This document shows, in pieces, positions 1 to 7,074 of a stretch of 17,677 bases of DNA; the first letter of the stretch is position 1, and each line of letters opens with the position of its first letter. The translations under genes were made by a program, and so were the position numbers. Origin of the DNA: SKVL01 sp051745565. Lineage in GTDB: Bacteria; Patescibacteriota; Minisyncoccia; Phycocordibacterales; CSBR16-193. The notes beneath the pieces are model-generated. The model did not search any database. It had not been told where the DNA came from and worked only from the letters and a program-made list of their open reading frames with translations. The stretch covers positions 1 through 17,677 of the forward strand of contig JBNJEF010000009.1 in the NCBI GenBank assembly GCA_051745565.1, read 5' to 3'.

Positions 1-1
1 C

Positions 2-184
2 GGCTTTTTGGTTGAGTCCGGTAATCGGACGGCTCTTGATATGGCTGAGAGCTTTATTCGGTTAGATAGTAAAAGAACCTGGGAGGAAATGAGTGCGGTC
101 TCCATTGAACGATCGACTATGTTTGATATTTCCAAAGTAATATCAAAGTACGAGGAACTTTATAGCGGTCTTTTAAGCACTTAG
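2..184 (+). CDS. Glycosyltransferase-like protein, C-terminal end (partial)
   Basis: The reading frame is open from the first bases of the window and ends at a TAG, giving 60 residues. It starts GFLVESGNRTALDMAESF and ends with a pattern of the type W-E-E-M ... F-D-I-S-K-V ... Y-E-E-L-Y. That is how GT4-family (GT-B fold) glycosyltransferases end: a 'G-hydrophobic-LV' segment, a counter helix, then the last helix containing F-x-x-x-x-x-x-x-Y-x-x-L-Y. Family members transfer sugars from nucleotide-sugar donors to envelope glycans or lipids at the cytoplasmic face. The catalytic part lies outside the window, so substrate and exact family are unknown. The call rests on the tail pattern only. Confidence 0.6.
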   Translation, partial: GFLVESGNRTALDMAESFIRLDSKRTWEEMSAVSIERSTMFDISKVISKYEELYSGLLST

Positions 185-255
185 AAACGGTTTTGGTCTT
201 TATTTAGAAATGAATTGGTGATAAAATATATTTACTTAATAATTAAAAAATAAAC

Positions 256-828
256 ATGGATTTGAATATTTTAGTCTATATACTTTTAGGTTTAGTATTT
301 TTTGCGGTGATATGGGTTATTATCGCCTATAACGGCTTTGTAAAACTTGTTAACCGAACTAAAGAAGCTTGGGCTGACATAGACGTTCAGCTAAAGAGAA
401 GATACGACCTTATTCCTCAGTTGGTTAATACCGTTCAGGGTTACGCAGAACATGAAAAGGGGGTTTTTGAGGAAGTTACAAAGAAGCGCACCGAGGCGAT
501 GAACTCTGAGCAGTCGGGAGATGTAAAGAGTATGGAACAGTCGGAGAATATGCTCTCCGGTGCTCTAAAGTCCCTTTTTGCCGTTGCGGAGAACTATCCC
601 GATCTTAAAGCTAATGAGAATTTCTTAGAGCTTCAAAGAGAGCTTTCCGATACTGAGAACAAAATTCAGGCAGCCAGAAGGTTTTACAACGCAAACGTTA
701 GAGATCTGAACATAAGGATAGAATCTTTCCCTTATAATATTATTGCCGGTATGTTCAGTTTTGAGAAGAGGGAGTACTTTGAGCTTGAAGAAGAAGGAGC
801 CCGTGAGCCTGTAGAGGTTAACTTTTAA
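256..828 (+). CDS. lemA: LemA family protein
   Basis: The protein has 190 residues, the usual length for LemA. One membrane segment (about residues 5-26) is followed by the family hallmark YNGFVKLVNRTKEAWADIDV (25-44), then the L-K-R-R-Y-D-L-I-P-Q-L-V-N-T-V block and a long helical domain. The C-terminus holds the typical F-Y-N-A-N-V-R-D-L-N and F-P-Y-N-I-I-A blocks. LemA proteins are membrane-anchored helical bundles with the short N-terminus outside and the bundle inside; their molecular role is not well defined. It lies 64 bp ahead of htpX, and LemA-HtpX pairing is common in bacteria, which suggests a shared role in membrane protein quality control. The ATG has no Shine-Dalgarno; the upstream sequence is A/T only. 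Confidence 0.93.
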   Translation: MDLNILVYILLGLVFFAVIWVIIAYNGFVKLVNRTKEAWADIDVQLKRRYDLIPQLVNTVQGYAEHEKGVFEEVTKKRTEAMNSEQSGDVKSMEQSENMLSGALKSLFAVAENYPDLKANENFLELQRELSDTENKIQAARRFYNANVRDLNIRIESFPYNIIAGMFSFEKREYFELEEEGAREPVEVNF

Positions 829-892
829 GCAAAATATAATTTTCTTTGGTAATAGTGGTGGGTCTCTTTCTACTCATTCTTTAACATAGTTT

Positions 893-1795
893 ATGTCCAG
901 CGCATATACACAGGTTGATTCCAATGTGAGAAGAACATGGTTTTTGATGTTCGGCTTTTTTATTGTTGTCATTTTACTGGGTTGGGCTTTCAGCTGGATA
1001 TTTGATAGTCAGATCATTTTGATCATTGCTGTCGCTATAAGTATTCTGATGAACGTAATAAGTTACTGGTACTCAGACAGGATAGTACTGAAAATGAGCG
1101 GGGCCAGGCCGGTTAAAAAAGAAGAGTTTCGTGAACTCTGGAATGTTACGGAGAATCTTTCCATAGCCAGCGGACTTCCCATGCCTAAGTTGTATGTGAT
1201 AGAAGATCAGGCACCTAACGCTTTTGCTACCGGAAGGAATCCCGAAAATTCGGTTGTGGCCGTGACCACGGGGCTTTTAAGGATCTTGGACAGGAATGAG
1301 CTGGAGGGCGTGATAGCTCATGAGTTATCGCATATAAAGAATCGTGATATTTTACTTATGACCACTGTCGTTGTTTTGGTTGGCTTTGTTACACTTCTTT
1401 CTGATTTCTTTTTGAGGATGACGATCTTCGGAGGAGTGGGAGGAGACCGTGATGGAAGAGCTCAGTTAATAATGATCATTTTAGGTATCGCTTTAGCTAT
1501 ATTGGCCCCTATTGTGGCGGTTATAATAAAGCTGGCTATTTCAAGGAAAAGAGAGTTCTTGGCTGATGCCAGTGGAGCACTCATGACACGTTACTCAGAA
1601 GGATTGGCCAGTGCTCTAGAGAAAATATCCGGTGTCTCTCAGCCTCTAAAAAAAGCGAATCACGCTATGGCTCATATGTATATCTCTAACCCCTTCGGAG
1701 GAAAGGGTACAAAGATGGGTTTTATGGATAAACTTTTTATGACCCATCCGCCGGTTGAAGAGAGAGTTAAGGCCCTAAGACAGAAAATGCAGTAG
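893..1795 (+). CDS. htpX: HtpX-type membrane zinc metalloprotease
   Basis: The protein has 300 residues and is an M48B peptidase that degrades misfolded or damaged membrane proteins. The zinc-binding HELSH motif (HExxH) is at residues 143-147 and the third zinc ligand is Glu221 in EFLADASGA. Four membrane segments are visible: two near the N-terminus (about 17-37 and 40-60) and two between the HExxH and Glu221 (about 155-175 and 190-215). The NAFATGRNPENSVVAVTTGL block typical of HtpX sits before the active site, and THPPVEERVKAL ends the protein. It follows lemA, probably in one transcription unit. No Shine-Dalgarno precedes the ATG. All catalytic residues are present, so it should be active. 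Confidence 0.96.
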   Translation: MSSAYTQVDSNVRRTWFLMFGFFIVVILLGWAFSWIFDSQIILIIAVAISILMNVISYWYSDRIVLKMSGARPVKKEEFRELWNVTENLSIASGLPMPKLYVIEDQAPNAFATGRNPENSVVAVTTGLLRILDRNELEGVIAHELSHIKNRDILLMTTVVVLVGFVTLLSDFFLRMTIFGGVGGDRDGRAQLIMIILGIALAILAPIVAVIIKLAISRKREFLADASGALMTRYSEGLASALEKISGVSQPLKKANHAMAHMYISNPFGGKGTKMGFMDKLFMTHPPVEERVKALRQKMQ

Positions 1796-1812
1796 TAAAA
1801 AGTGTTTATTGG

Positions 1813-1841
1813 TTGATAACTTTTTAATTTTCTCTTACAAT
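1813..1841 (+). promoter_or_regulatory. Promoter of tRNA-Ser
   Basis: A -35 box TTGATA (1813-1818) and a -10 box TACAAT (1836-1841) are separated by exactly 17 bp. Transcription should begin near 1848, about 16 nt before the mature tRNA 5' end. The match to the sigma-70 consensus is good, but this is by sequence only. Confidence 0.65.
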
Positions 1842-1864
1842 AACCTGACACTCAAAAAGCGTAA

Positions 1865-2149
<285 letters not shown>

Positions 2150-2150
2150 G

Positions 2151-2322
2151 TGATCTGTACCCCAAAAAATGGACACAGATATCTTAAAAACACTGTTTTC
2201 TTTTGTTAGAATTATCAGCTAACAAAAACAACATGAGAACAGTACTAACAAAGGAACAGATAGCAGGGTCAATAAACATACTACTCATATTTGAAATTTT
2301 AGTTGTTTTCGGTTTTGTTTGA
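2151..2322 (+). mobile_element. Probable remnant of an IS3-family insertion sequence (one end)
   Basis: Directly after the second tRNA-Ser 3' repeat the sequence begins TGATCTGTACCCCAAAAAAT followed by GGACACAG (2151-2178). This resembles the terminal repeats of IS3/IS150-type elements, which read roughly TG-n-ACTGNCCCC-A-rich-TGGACA. An ATG at 2233 opens a 29-codon frame starting MRTVLTKEQIAG that stops at 2320-2322. The first dozen residues look like an orfA start, the rest does not. A 9-bp hairpin TTTTGTTAG/CTAACAAAA (2201-2209 with 2219-2227) lies just before it. No opposite end and no transposase domain are seen, so if this is an IS it is decayed. From 2323 to 2374 I see nothing. Confidence 0.4.
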
Positions 2323-2374
2323 TGTTCGTAATACGCCTTACTGATCACTAGTGGGAGAGAGTTAGTGGTTTTTA

Positions 2375-2403
2375 TTGCGCATTTTTTATAAATTTGATAC
2401 ACT
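2375..2403 (+). promoter_or_regulatory. Promoter of rpsB, very close to the start codon
   Basis: TTGCGC (2375-2380) and TACACT (2398-2403) are spaced by 17 bp. Only 10 nt separate the -10 box from the ATG at 2414, so the predicted transcript has a leader of just a few nucleotides. The TTG at 2375 could extend the reading frame upstream, but it would lie inside the promoter and is unlikely to be the start. Confidence 0.5.
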
Positions 2404-2413
2404 CCTAATCTGT

Positions 2414-3160
2414 ATGATAGCCGTAAAAGAAAAAACAGATAAAAATTCAATAGTTGAAGACGATAATATAAAAGAGCTTTTTTCAGTGGGAGCTCACTAT
2501 GCTTATGGTCGTTCGAAGAGACACCCTTCGGCGAAACCCTATATCTTCGGAGTGAAAAATAACGTTGAGATATTTGACTTGGAGAAAACCGAGGAGAAGA
2601 TAAAGGAAGCAGAGAATTTTTTTGAAGAACTGGGAAGAAAAAGAGCAGCCGTTTTATTCGTTGGTGGTAAAAATGAAGCCAGTAGACCTATAGAGAATAA
2701 CGCTACCAGAATAGATCAACCTTATGTTTCCGGTCGTTGGGTCGGAGGAACTTTGACCAATTTCTCTCAAATAAGTAAGAGAGTACAGAAACTTGATGAA
2801 TTGGAGAGTGATTACGAAAAAGGAGTCTTTGCCAAATATACCAAAAAGGAACGGCTTTTACTTGATAGAGAAATAGGAACTCTTAAAAGAACTTTTGGTG
2901 GTATCAGGAAAATGAATGATCTGCCCAAAGCGATGTTCATAGTTGATATAAGCAGAGAGTACACCGCTCTAAGAGAGGCCAAGCAGCTTAATATTCCGGT
3001 TATAACACTTTCAAATTCAAATTGTGATCTATCTGAAGCTGATATAGCCATTCCGGGGAACAGTTCGGTTCAAAAGAGTATTGACCATATTCTATCCAGG
3101 ATGGCGGAAGCTTATGAAAACGGAATGAAGCAATTCACCCCAGAGGATCAGGAAAAATAA
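2414..3160 (+). CDS. rpsB: 30S ribosomal protein S2
   Basis: The protein has 248 residues from the ATG at 2414. Family landmarks appear in order: LFSVGAHYAYGRSKRHPSAK (the usual 'GVHFGH...NPKM' region), PYIFG-V-KNNVEIFDLEKT, AAVLFVGGKNEAS, RWVGGTLTNF, YTKKERLLLDREIGTL, FGGIRKMNDLPKAMFIVD, IPVITLSNSNCD and AIPGNSS. S2 binds the 30S platform near the 16S rRNA 3' end and is needed for S1/mRNA-handling in many bacteria. The classical GVHFGH motif is altered here to GAHYAYG. I chose the ATG at 2414 rather than an in-frame TTG at 2375 because the conserved region starts about 20 residues later and the TTG overlaps the promoter. It is followed by tsf, the usual order. Confidence 0.95.
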   Translation: MIAVKEKTDKNSIVEDDNIKELFSVGAHYAYGRSKRHPSAKPYIFGVKNNVEIFDLEKTEEKIKEAENFFEELGRKRAAVLFVGGKNEASRPIENNATRIDQPYVSGRWVGGTLTNFSQISKRVQKLDELESDYEKGVFAKYTKKERLLLDREIGTLKRTFGGIRKMNDLPKAMFIVDISREYTALREAKQLNIPVITLSNSNCDLSEADIAIPGNSSVQKSIDHILSRMAEAYENGMKQFTPEDQEK

Positions 3161-3164
3161 AAGG

Positions 3165-3192
3165 TTTTTGATCTTAAATAATAATTTATAAT
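3165..3192 (+). promoter_or_regulatory. Promoter of tsf, leaderless spacing
   Basis: A perfect TATAAT (3187-3192) lies 8 nt before the tsf ATG at 3201. A weak -35, TTTTTG (3165-3170), is 16 bp upstream. If used, transcription would start at or one or two bases before the ATG. Confidence 0.5.
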
Positions 3193-3200
3193 AACTAATT

Positions 3201-3788
3201 ATGAATACAACAACCGAAGATGTAAAAAAACTTCGTGATGAAACAGGTGTTTCCGTTATGAAATGTAAAAATGCCCTTGAAGAGGCCGGCGGAGACATGA
3301 AGAAAGCAAAAGAGCTTTTGCAGAAAAAAAGTAAAGAGACGGCGGATAAGAAAAAAGATCGTACTTTAGGGGCCGGAAGGATTGCCTCCTACGTTCATAA
3401 CACTAAAACTGTAGGTGTTTTATTGGAGCTTTCCTGTGAGACGGATTTTGTAGCTAAAAACGATGAATTTGTTGACCTTGCTTATAATATTGCGATGCAT
3501 ATAGCCGCTATGAACCCTCAGTATACTTCTGCTGAAGATGTTCCCGAAGAGGATAAGAATTCCATGAAAGAGGACTTTGAAAAAGAGCTTTTGGATAAAC
3601 CTGATGGAGTTCGTGAGAAGGCGGTTGAAGGTAAACTTTCATCTTATTTAAGTGAAATAGTTTTGCTGGAACAGCCTTATATAAAAGACAGCGATAAGAG
3701 TATAACCGGTATTATTGACGAAGCTATTCAAAAATTTGGTGAAAGAATAGAGGTCACCAGGTTCACGCGTTACGAGGTTGGTGAATAA
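3201..3788 (+). CDS. tsf: Translation elongation factor Ts
   Basis: The protein has 195 residues, close to the short EF-Ts of Thermus rather than the ~280-residue E. coli form. It exchanges GDP on EF-Tu. The N-terminal UBA-like domain (1-42) contains KKLRDETGVSVMKCKNALEE. The signature TDFVAKN (81-87, usually TDFVARN), which contacts EF-Tu, is intact, and the single core subdomain ends with RFTRYEVGE. There is 40 bp between rpsB and this gene, containing its own likely promoter, so tsf may be transcribed both with and independently of rpsB. No Shine-Dalgarno precedes the start. Confidence 0.96.
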   Translation: MNTTTEDVKKLRDETGVSVMKCKNALEEAGGDMKKAKELLQKKSKETADKKKDRTLGAGRIASYVHNTKTVGVLLELSCETDFVAKNDEFVDLAYNIAMHIAAMNPQYTSAEDVPEEDKNSMKEDFEKELLDKPDGVREKAVEGKLSSYLSEIVLLEQPYIKDSDKSITGIIDEAIQKFGERIEVTRFTRYEVGE

Positions 3789-3799
3789 TTGAGATCATC

Positions 3800-4213
3800 A
3801 TGTTAATTTCAGAAGGACTTTTTTTTATTCCTCTGATACTTCTTATCCTTTTCTTGATATACAAGAAGACAGAGCTTCTCATGGGTGCGGATTTTGTGGT
3901 TTCCAGATATATTCGCACGTACGACCCTGCCTTAAGAGGGGTCTTTGTACTTGTCAGAGAATTTGCTTTTTCTTTTAAGAGTAAGTTGTCTCTGTTCTTC
4001 TTGACCAGGGTGGTATATCCGATGCATAGGATATCCAGAAGGACCAAGTTCAGATTAAGCACTTGGTATTTTCGTTTTTTGGATAGGTTGAGGGAGAGGC
4101 ATATGGCAAGGTATAGGAATGAAACCTCTTTATATTTAAGGACCATATCTTGGAACAAGCCACAAAAAGATCAGGAAAAAAGAAATAAAGAATCAAGGGG
4201 AGATGAAAACTGA
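3800..4213 (+). CDS. Hypothetical basic single-pass membrane protein
   Basis: I do not recognise this 137-residue protein. One hydrophobic helix (about residues 4-22) is followed by a strongly basic body rich in Arg, Lys and Tyr/Phe, with clusters such as HRISRRTKFRLSTWYFRFL and RLRERHMARYR, and a charged, lysine/glutamate-rich tail. The start lies 11 bp after the tsf stop, so it is probably translated from the same message. The basic face suggests contact with phospholipid headgroups or nucleic acid on the cytoplasmic side; that is only an inference. It ends 58 bp before tRNA-Thr, which has its own promoter. Confidence 0.75.
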   Translation: MLISEGLFFIPLILLILFLIYKKTELLMGADFVVSRYIRTYDPALRGVFVLVREFAFSFKSKLSLFFLTRVVYPMHRISRRTKFRLSTWYFRFLDRLRERHMARYRNETSLYLRTISWNKPQKDQEKRNKESRGDEN

Positions 4214-4222
4214 CCTTTTAGG

Positions 4223-4252
4223 TTGCAAAAATACTGTATATTATTGTATATT
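4223..4252 (+). promoter_or_regulatory. Promoter of tRNA-Thr
   Basis: TTGCAA (4223-4228) and TATATT (4247-4252) are 18 bp apart. Predicted initiation is near 4259, about 13 nt ahead of the mature tRNA. Confidence 0.5.
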
Positions 4253-4271
4253 TGTGAAGTGTTATTTAAAT

Positions 4272-4345
4272 GCCTGGGTAGCTCAATTGGCTAGAGCAGC
4301 CGATTTGTAATCGGCAGGTTGTGGGATCGTGCCCCACCCCAGGCT
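4272..4345 (+). tRNA. tRNA-Thr(TGT) with an unusual T-loop
   Basis: Acceptor GCCTGGG (4272-4278) pairs with CCCAGGC (4338-4344), discriminator T4345. D-arm GCTC/GAGC, anticodon stem GCCGA/TCGGC and loop TTTGTAA give anticodon TGT (reads ACA). The T-stem GTGGG/CCCAC is perfect, but its loop reads ATCGTGC instead of TTCRANY. Position 54 is A and position 58 is T, the reverse of the near-universal T54-A58. All stems are intact, so it looks like a working tRNA. No CCA is encoded. Confidence 0.93.
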
Positions 4346-4353
4346 CAAGTATT

Positions 4354-4382
4354 TGACCGATTTTTTCTTTCGGTCATTTTTT
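4354..4382 (+). terminator. Rho-independent terminator after tRNA-Thr
   Basis: A 7-bp stem TGACCGA (4354-4360) / TCGGTCA (4370-4376) with a 9-nt T-rich loop is followed by six T residues (4377-4382). It ends the tRNA-Thr transcript. Confidence 0.8.
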
Positions 4383-4395
4383 ATTATATACACAC

Positions 4396-4424
4396 TTGAT
4401 TTACCTCCTTTTTGATAATAAAAT
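4396..4424 (+). promoter_or_regulatory. Probable promoter of the O-antigen-ligase/TPR gene
   Basis: TTGATT (4396-4401) and TAAAAT (4419-4424) are spaced by 17 bp. Initiation near 4431 would give a leader of about 93 nt before the ATG at 4524. The next feature overlaps it. Confidence 0.45.
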
Positions 4425-4455
4425 GAATTAAGTTATTCCAGAAGAAAGAGGAGGT
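4403..4455 (+). repeat. Inverted repeat around the promoter, carrying an orphan GGAGGT
   Basis: ACCTCCTTTTT (4403-4413) can pair along its whole length with AAAGAGGAGGT (4445-4455), with one G-U pair. The arms flank the -10 box and likely start site, so this could be an operator or, if transcribed from further upstream, a hairpin. The right arm contains GGAGGT, the strongest Shine-Dalgarno-like string in the window, yet no ATG, GTG or TTG frame of any length follows at working distance. A further small dyad, AGATC-AAG-GATCT (4463-4475), follows. Confidence 0.4.
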
Positions 4456-4523
4456 TGTTTTCAGATCAAGGATCTCTTTGAAATGGGTATTTAATCTTTA
4501 TTAGTAAATTAATATTTTTTATT

Positions 4524-7052
4524 ATGAATGAGGAAAATAATCAGCACGAAGGTTTGAATAATAGATCCAAGGCACTGTCGTTATCCTTGAAAAAGTTAAA
4601 TAATTTGGGATCATCTCTCTTGATAGCTTTTGCTTTTCTGGTGCCACTGTTCTTTATCCCTTCTCCTTTTTTCAATTTTTCCACCGGTAAGATACTTTTT
4701 GTAATAGCTGTTGTGGCGATAGCTTTTATTCTAATGACGGCGCTCTCACTTAAGAGTGGGGGGTTGAGTTTACCGAAACATCCTCTGTTCATCGCCGCTC
4801 TGTCAATTCCTGTAGTGTATTTTATATCCAGTATCTTTTCCGAGTCCGGTTTCTCGCTTTCTGTGGCCGGATATGGCTCAGAAGTATACACTTTCGCTGC
4901 GATAACATTTTTCTTCGCTCTCTTTTTCCTGACCTTGTTCTTTTTTCAAAAGAACTCTAATGTCTTCTATTTTTACTCTGCTCTGGCGGCGTCTTCTTTG
5001 GTGTTGGCTTTGTTTTTCCTTGTTCGCTTTTTTGCAGGATCGGAATTTCTTTCTTTGGGATTTTTTGATTCTCTCAATTCCAGTCCCGTTGAATCTTGGA
5101 CCGGAGCGGGGATACTCTTCGGTGTTGTGTTTACTTTGGCGTTATTTACCCATGAAATGTTCAAGCTAAAACCGCTTTTTAAGTGGCTGTTATTGCTGTT
5201 AATGCTTATTTCCTTGTTTTTCTTGGTGCTTGTTAACGTGACTTGGCTTTGGATCACCATCGGTGCTGTTGTTTTGCTTTTTACTGTTTATAAAATGACA
5301 GGAGGTCAGCAGAGTACCGAGGAGGTCGGAGTTCCGATTCTCTCCTTGGTAACCCTGTTCATTGTTGTTACTTTTGTATTTTTCGGTGGTTCCTTATCCG
5401 AAGTTCTTTCCGGTAATATAGGTGTATCTTCTGATGATCTCCGTCCTTCATTTGGCGCGACCACTCATGTTGCCCGGTCAACGATCCTTGAAGAACCCAT
5501 TAAGGCAGTATTGGGTGCTGGGCCCATGGATTTCTCTTATCAGTGGATGCAGTATAAACCTCAGGAGATATTGAATACTCGCTTCTGGAATGTTGAGTTC
5601 GGTCAAGGTCATAGCTTGTTAAGTTCGGTACCGACCACTGTCGGTATATTAGGGTTGGCGGCTTGGATCGTTTTTGTTGTACTTTATCTTTTAGTTCTGT
5701 GGCGAGGTTTTATGACCCGATCTTTTGACAATGATAATTTTACGCGTTACGCCTTCATATCTTCCGCTTCCGCTTCGTTGATAATATTGGTGGCAATGTT
5801 CATGACACTTCTTCCTGTGGCGGTGCTTTCTTTGTTCTTTATCTTTGCCGCCATTTCTTTGGGTGTGCTGGTTCGGGAAGGCAAGCTTCAAACTGTTTCG
5901 GTTAATATTAATATGAGAGATAGAAAAGGGTCACTTTATGCCGTGGGGATAATAGTTATTGCGGGAGCATTGGTTATTTTCAGTGCCTTTTTGGTGCAAA
6001 GGGGTGTTTCCGCTTACTTTTATGAAAAAGCAGCTTATGCCTATCTTGGTGAAGAGGATATGGAGGCGGCTGAGGATAATTTTGACTGGGCTGTTAGTCT
6101 TGCAGAGCAGGATAGGTATTACAGGACGGCGGCAGAATTTCCTATTGCCAGGATACGTGAATATATCGGTCTTTTAGAGAATGATCAAATAACCCAAGAC
6201 AGCTTTGTGCAGAGTGCCGGATCGGAATTTCGTTTAGCTATAAATAGAGCAAGAAAAGCAACTGATCTAAGGAATGTAGGTTATCGGAACTGGCTTACTT
6301 TAGGAAGAATATATCAGGAAATGCTTGCTTTTAATGTTTCCGATGTTAATGCTTATTCGGAAGCGAAAAATGCATATGAGAGGGCTATAGAACATAATCC
6401 TAAGAACCCTGCACTGGTGCTTCAAATGGCAAGGTTTGAGCTTGTAAATGAGGACATGGAAGAAGCTCGTCGTTATACCGAGGAAGCTCTTGAGATGAAG
6501 CCCAATTATGCCAATGCCATGTTCTTTAAATCACAATTGGATATCAGGGATGGTAATTTGGAAGAAGCCAGAGAGTCTGTTTCTCAAGCTTTGGCTGTAG
6601 AGCCGTTTGATGCCGGTTTGCACTTCCAGTTAGGTATACTTCATTATGAGGATCAGCAGTTGAGTGAAGCGTCTAATGCTTTTGCCAGGGCTGTTAATCT
6701 GGCACCCGGGTTTGATAATGCTAGATATTTCTTGAGTCTTTCACTCTACCAAACCGAGAGAGAAGAAACTGCCATAGAGTTGATGGAGGATCTGGCTGAA
6801 AGGTATAATGACATTTCCCAACTTGTGAGTGTTCTAGATAATATGAGAGAAGGGGAGGATGATCCTCTGGCTGATGTAGCCGAATTTGAAGAACCTACTC
6901 CAGAGTTGCCTGTTGAAGAAGATGTTCCCGAAATGGGAGATGAAGTCCCTGAAGATGAAGAGGAAGAAATTTTACAGGAAGATGCAGAGGATGCAGAAGG
7001 AGATGAATTAATAGAAACGGAAGAAGACTCAGAAGTAGAGGAAACCGAATAG
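4524..7052 (+). CDS. O-antigen ligase/polymerase-like membrane protein with C-terminal TPR repeats and acidic tail
   Basis: The protein has 842 residues. About 12 membrane helices fill residues 30-490, with a large loop near 300-370 holding GAGPMDFSYQWMQYKP and a later H in GQGHSLLSS, as in the O-antigen ligase (WaaL/Wzy) superfamily, whose members move lipid-carried glycans outside the membrane. Residues about 495-770 are helical and include clear TPR units, for example AYERAIEHNPKNPALVLQMA, ARRYTEEALEMKPNYANAMF and LAVEPFDAGLHFQLGILHYE. From about 778 to 842 the chain is almost all Glu/Asp/Pro. TPRs after the last helix suggest an extracytoplasmic or cytoplasmic docking platform. murJ follows 22 bp later, supporting an envelope glycan role. 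Assignment to ligase or polymerase is uncertain because these families diverge strongly. Confidence 0.75.
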   Translation: MNEENNQHEGLNNRSKALSLSLKKLNNLGSSLLIAFAFLVPLFFIPSPFFNFSTGKILFVIAVVAIAFILMTALSLKSGGLSLPKHPLFIAALSIPVVYFISSIFSESGFSLSVAGYGSEVYTFAAITFFFALFFLTLFFFQKNSNVFYFYSALAASSLVLALFFLVRFFAGSEFLSLGFFDSLNSSPVESWTGAGILFGVVFTLALFTHEMFKLKPLFKWLLLLLMLISLFFLVLVNVTWLWITIGAVVLLFTVYKMTGGQQSTEEVGVPILSLVTLFIVVTFVFFGGSLSEVLSGNIGVSSDDLRPSFGATTHVARSTILEEPIKAVLGAGPMDFSYQWMQYKPQEILNTRFWNVEFGQGHSLLSSVPTTVGILGLAAWIVFVVLYLLVLWRGFMTRSFDNDNFTRYAFISSASASLIILVAMFMTLLPVAVLSLFFIFAAISLGVLVREGKLQTVSVNINMRDRKGSLYAVGIIVIAGALVIFSAFLVQRGVSAYFYEKAAYAYLGEEDMEAAEDNFDWAVSLAEQDRYYRTAAEFPIARIREYIGLLENDQITQDSFVQSAGSEFRLAINRARKATDLRNVGYRNWLTLGRIYQEMLAFNVSDVNAYSEAKNAYERAIEHNPKNPALVLQMARFELVNEDMEEARRYTEEALEMKPNYANAMFFKSQLDIRDGNLEEARESVSQALAVEPFDAGLHFQLGILHYEDQQLSEASNAFARAVNLAPGFDNARYFLSLSLYQTEREETAIELMEDLAERYNDISQLVSVLDNMREGEDDPLADVAEFEEPTPELPVEEDVPEMGDEVPEDEEEEILQEDAEDAEGDELIETEEDSEVEETE

Positions 7053-7074
7053 TTACTCTCGGTTATGAAATGAT

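Noticed and set aside
2375..2413. Extended rpsB start at the TTG at 2375
   Set aside because: The added residues are unlike S2 and the TTG forms the likely -35 box.
2184..2450. 88-codon minus-strand frame across the rpsB upstream region
   Set aside because: It overlaps the rpsB promoter and start and the IS-like end, with no recognisable domain.
4465..4494. Short peptide after the orphan GGAGGT (ATC then KDLFEMGI-stop)
   Set aside because: ATC is not a normal start codon and the in-frame ATG would give only three residues.
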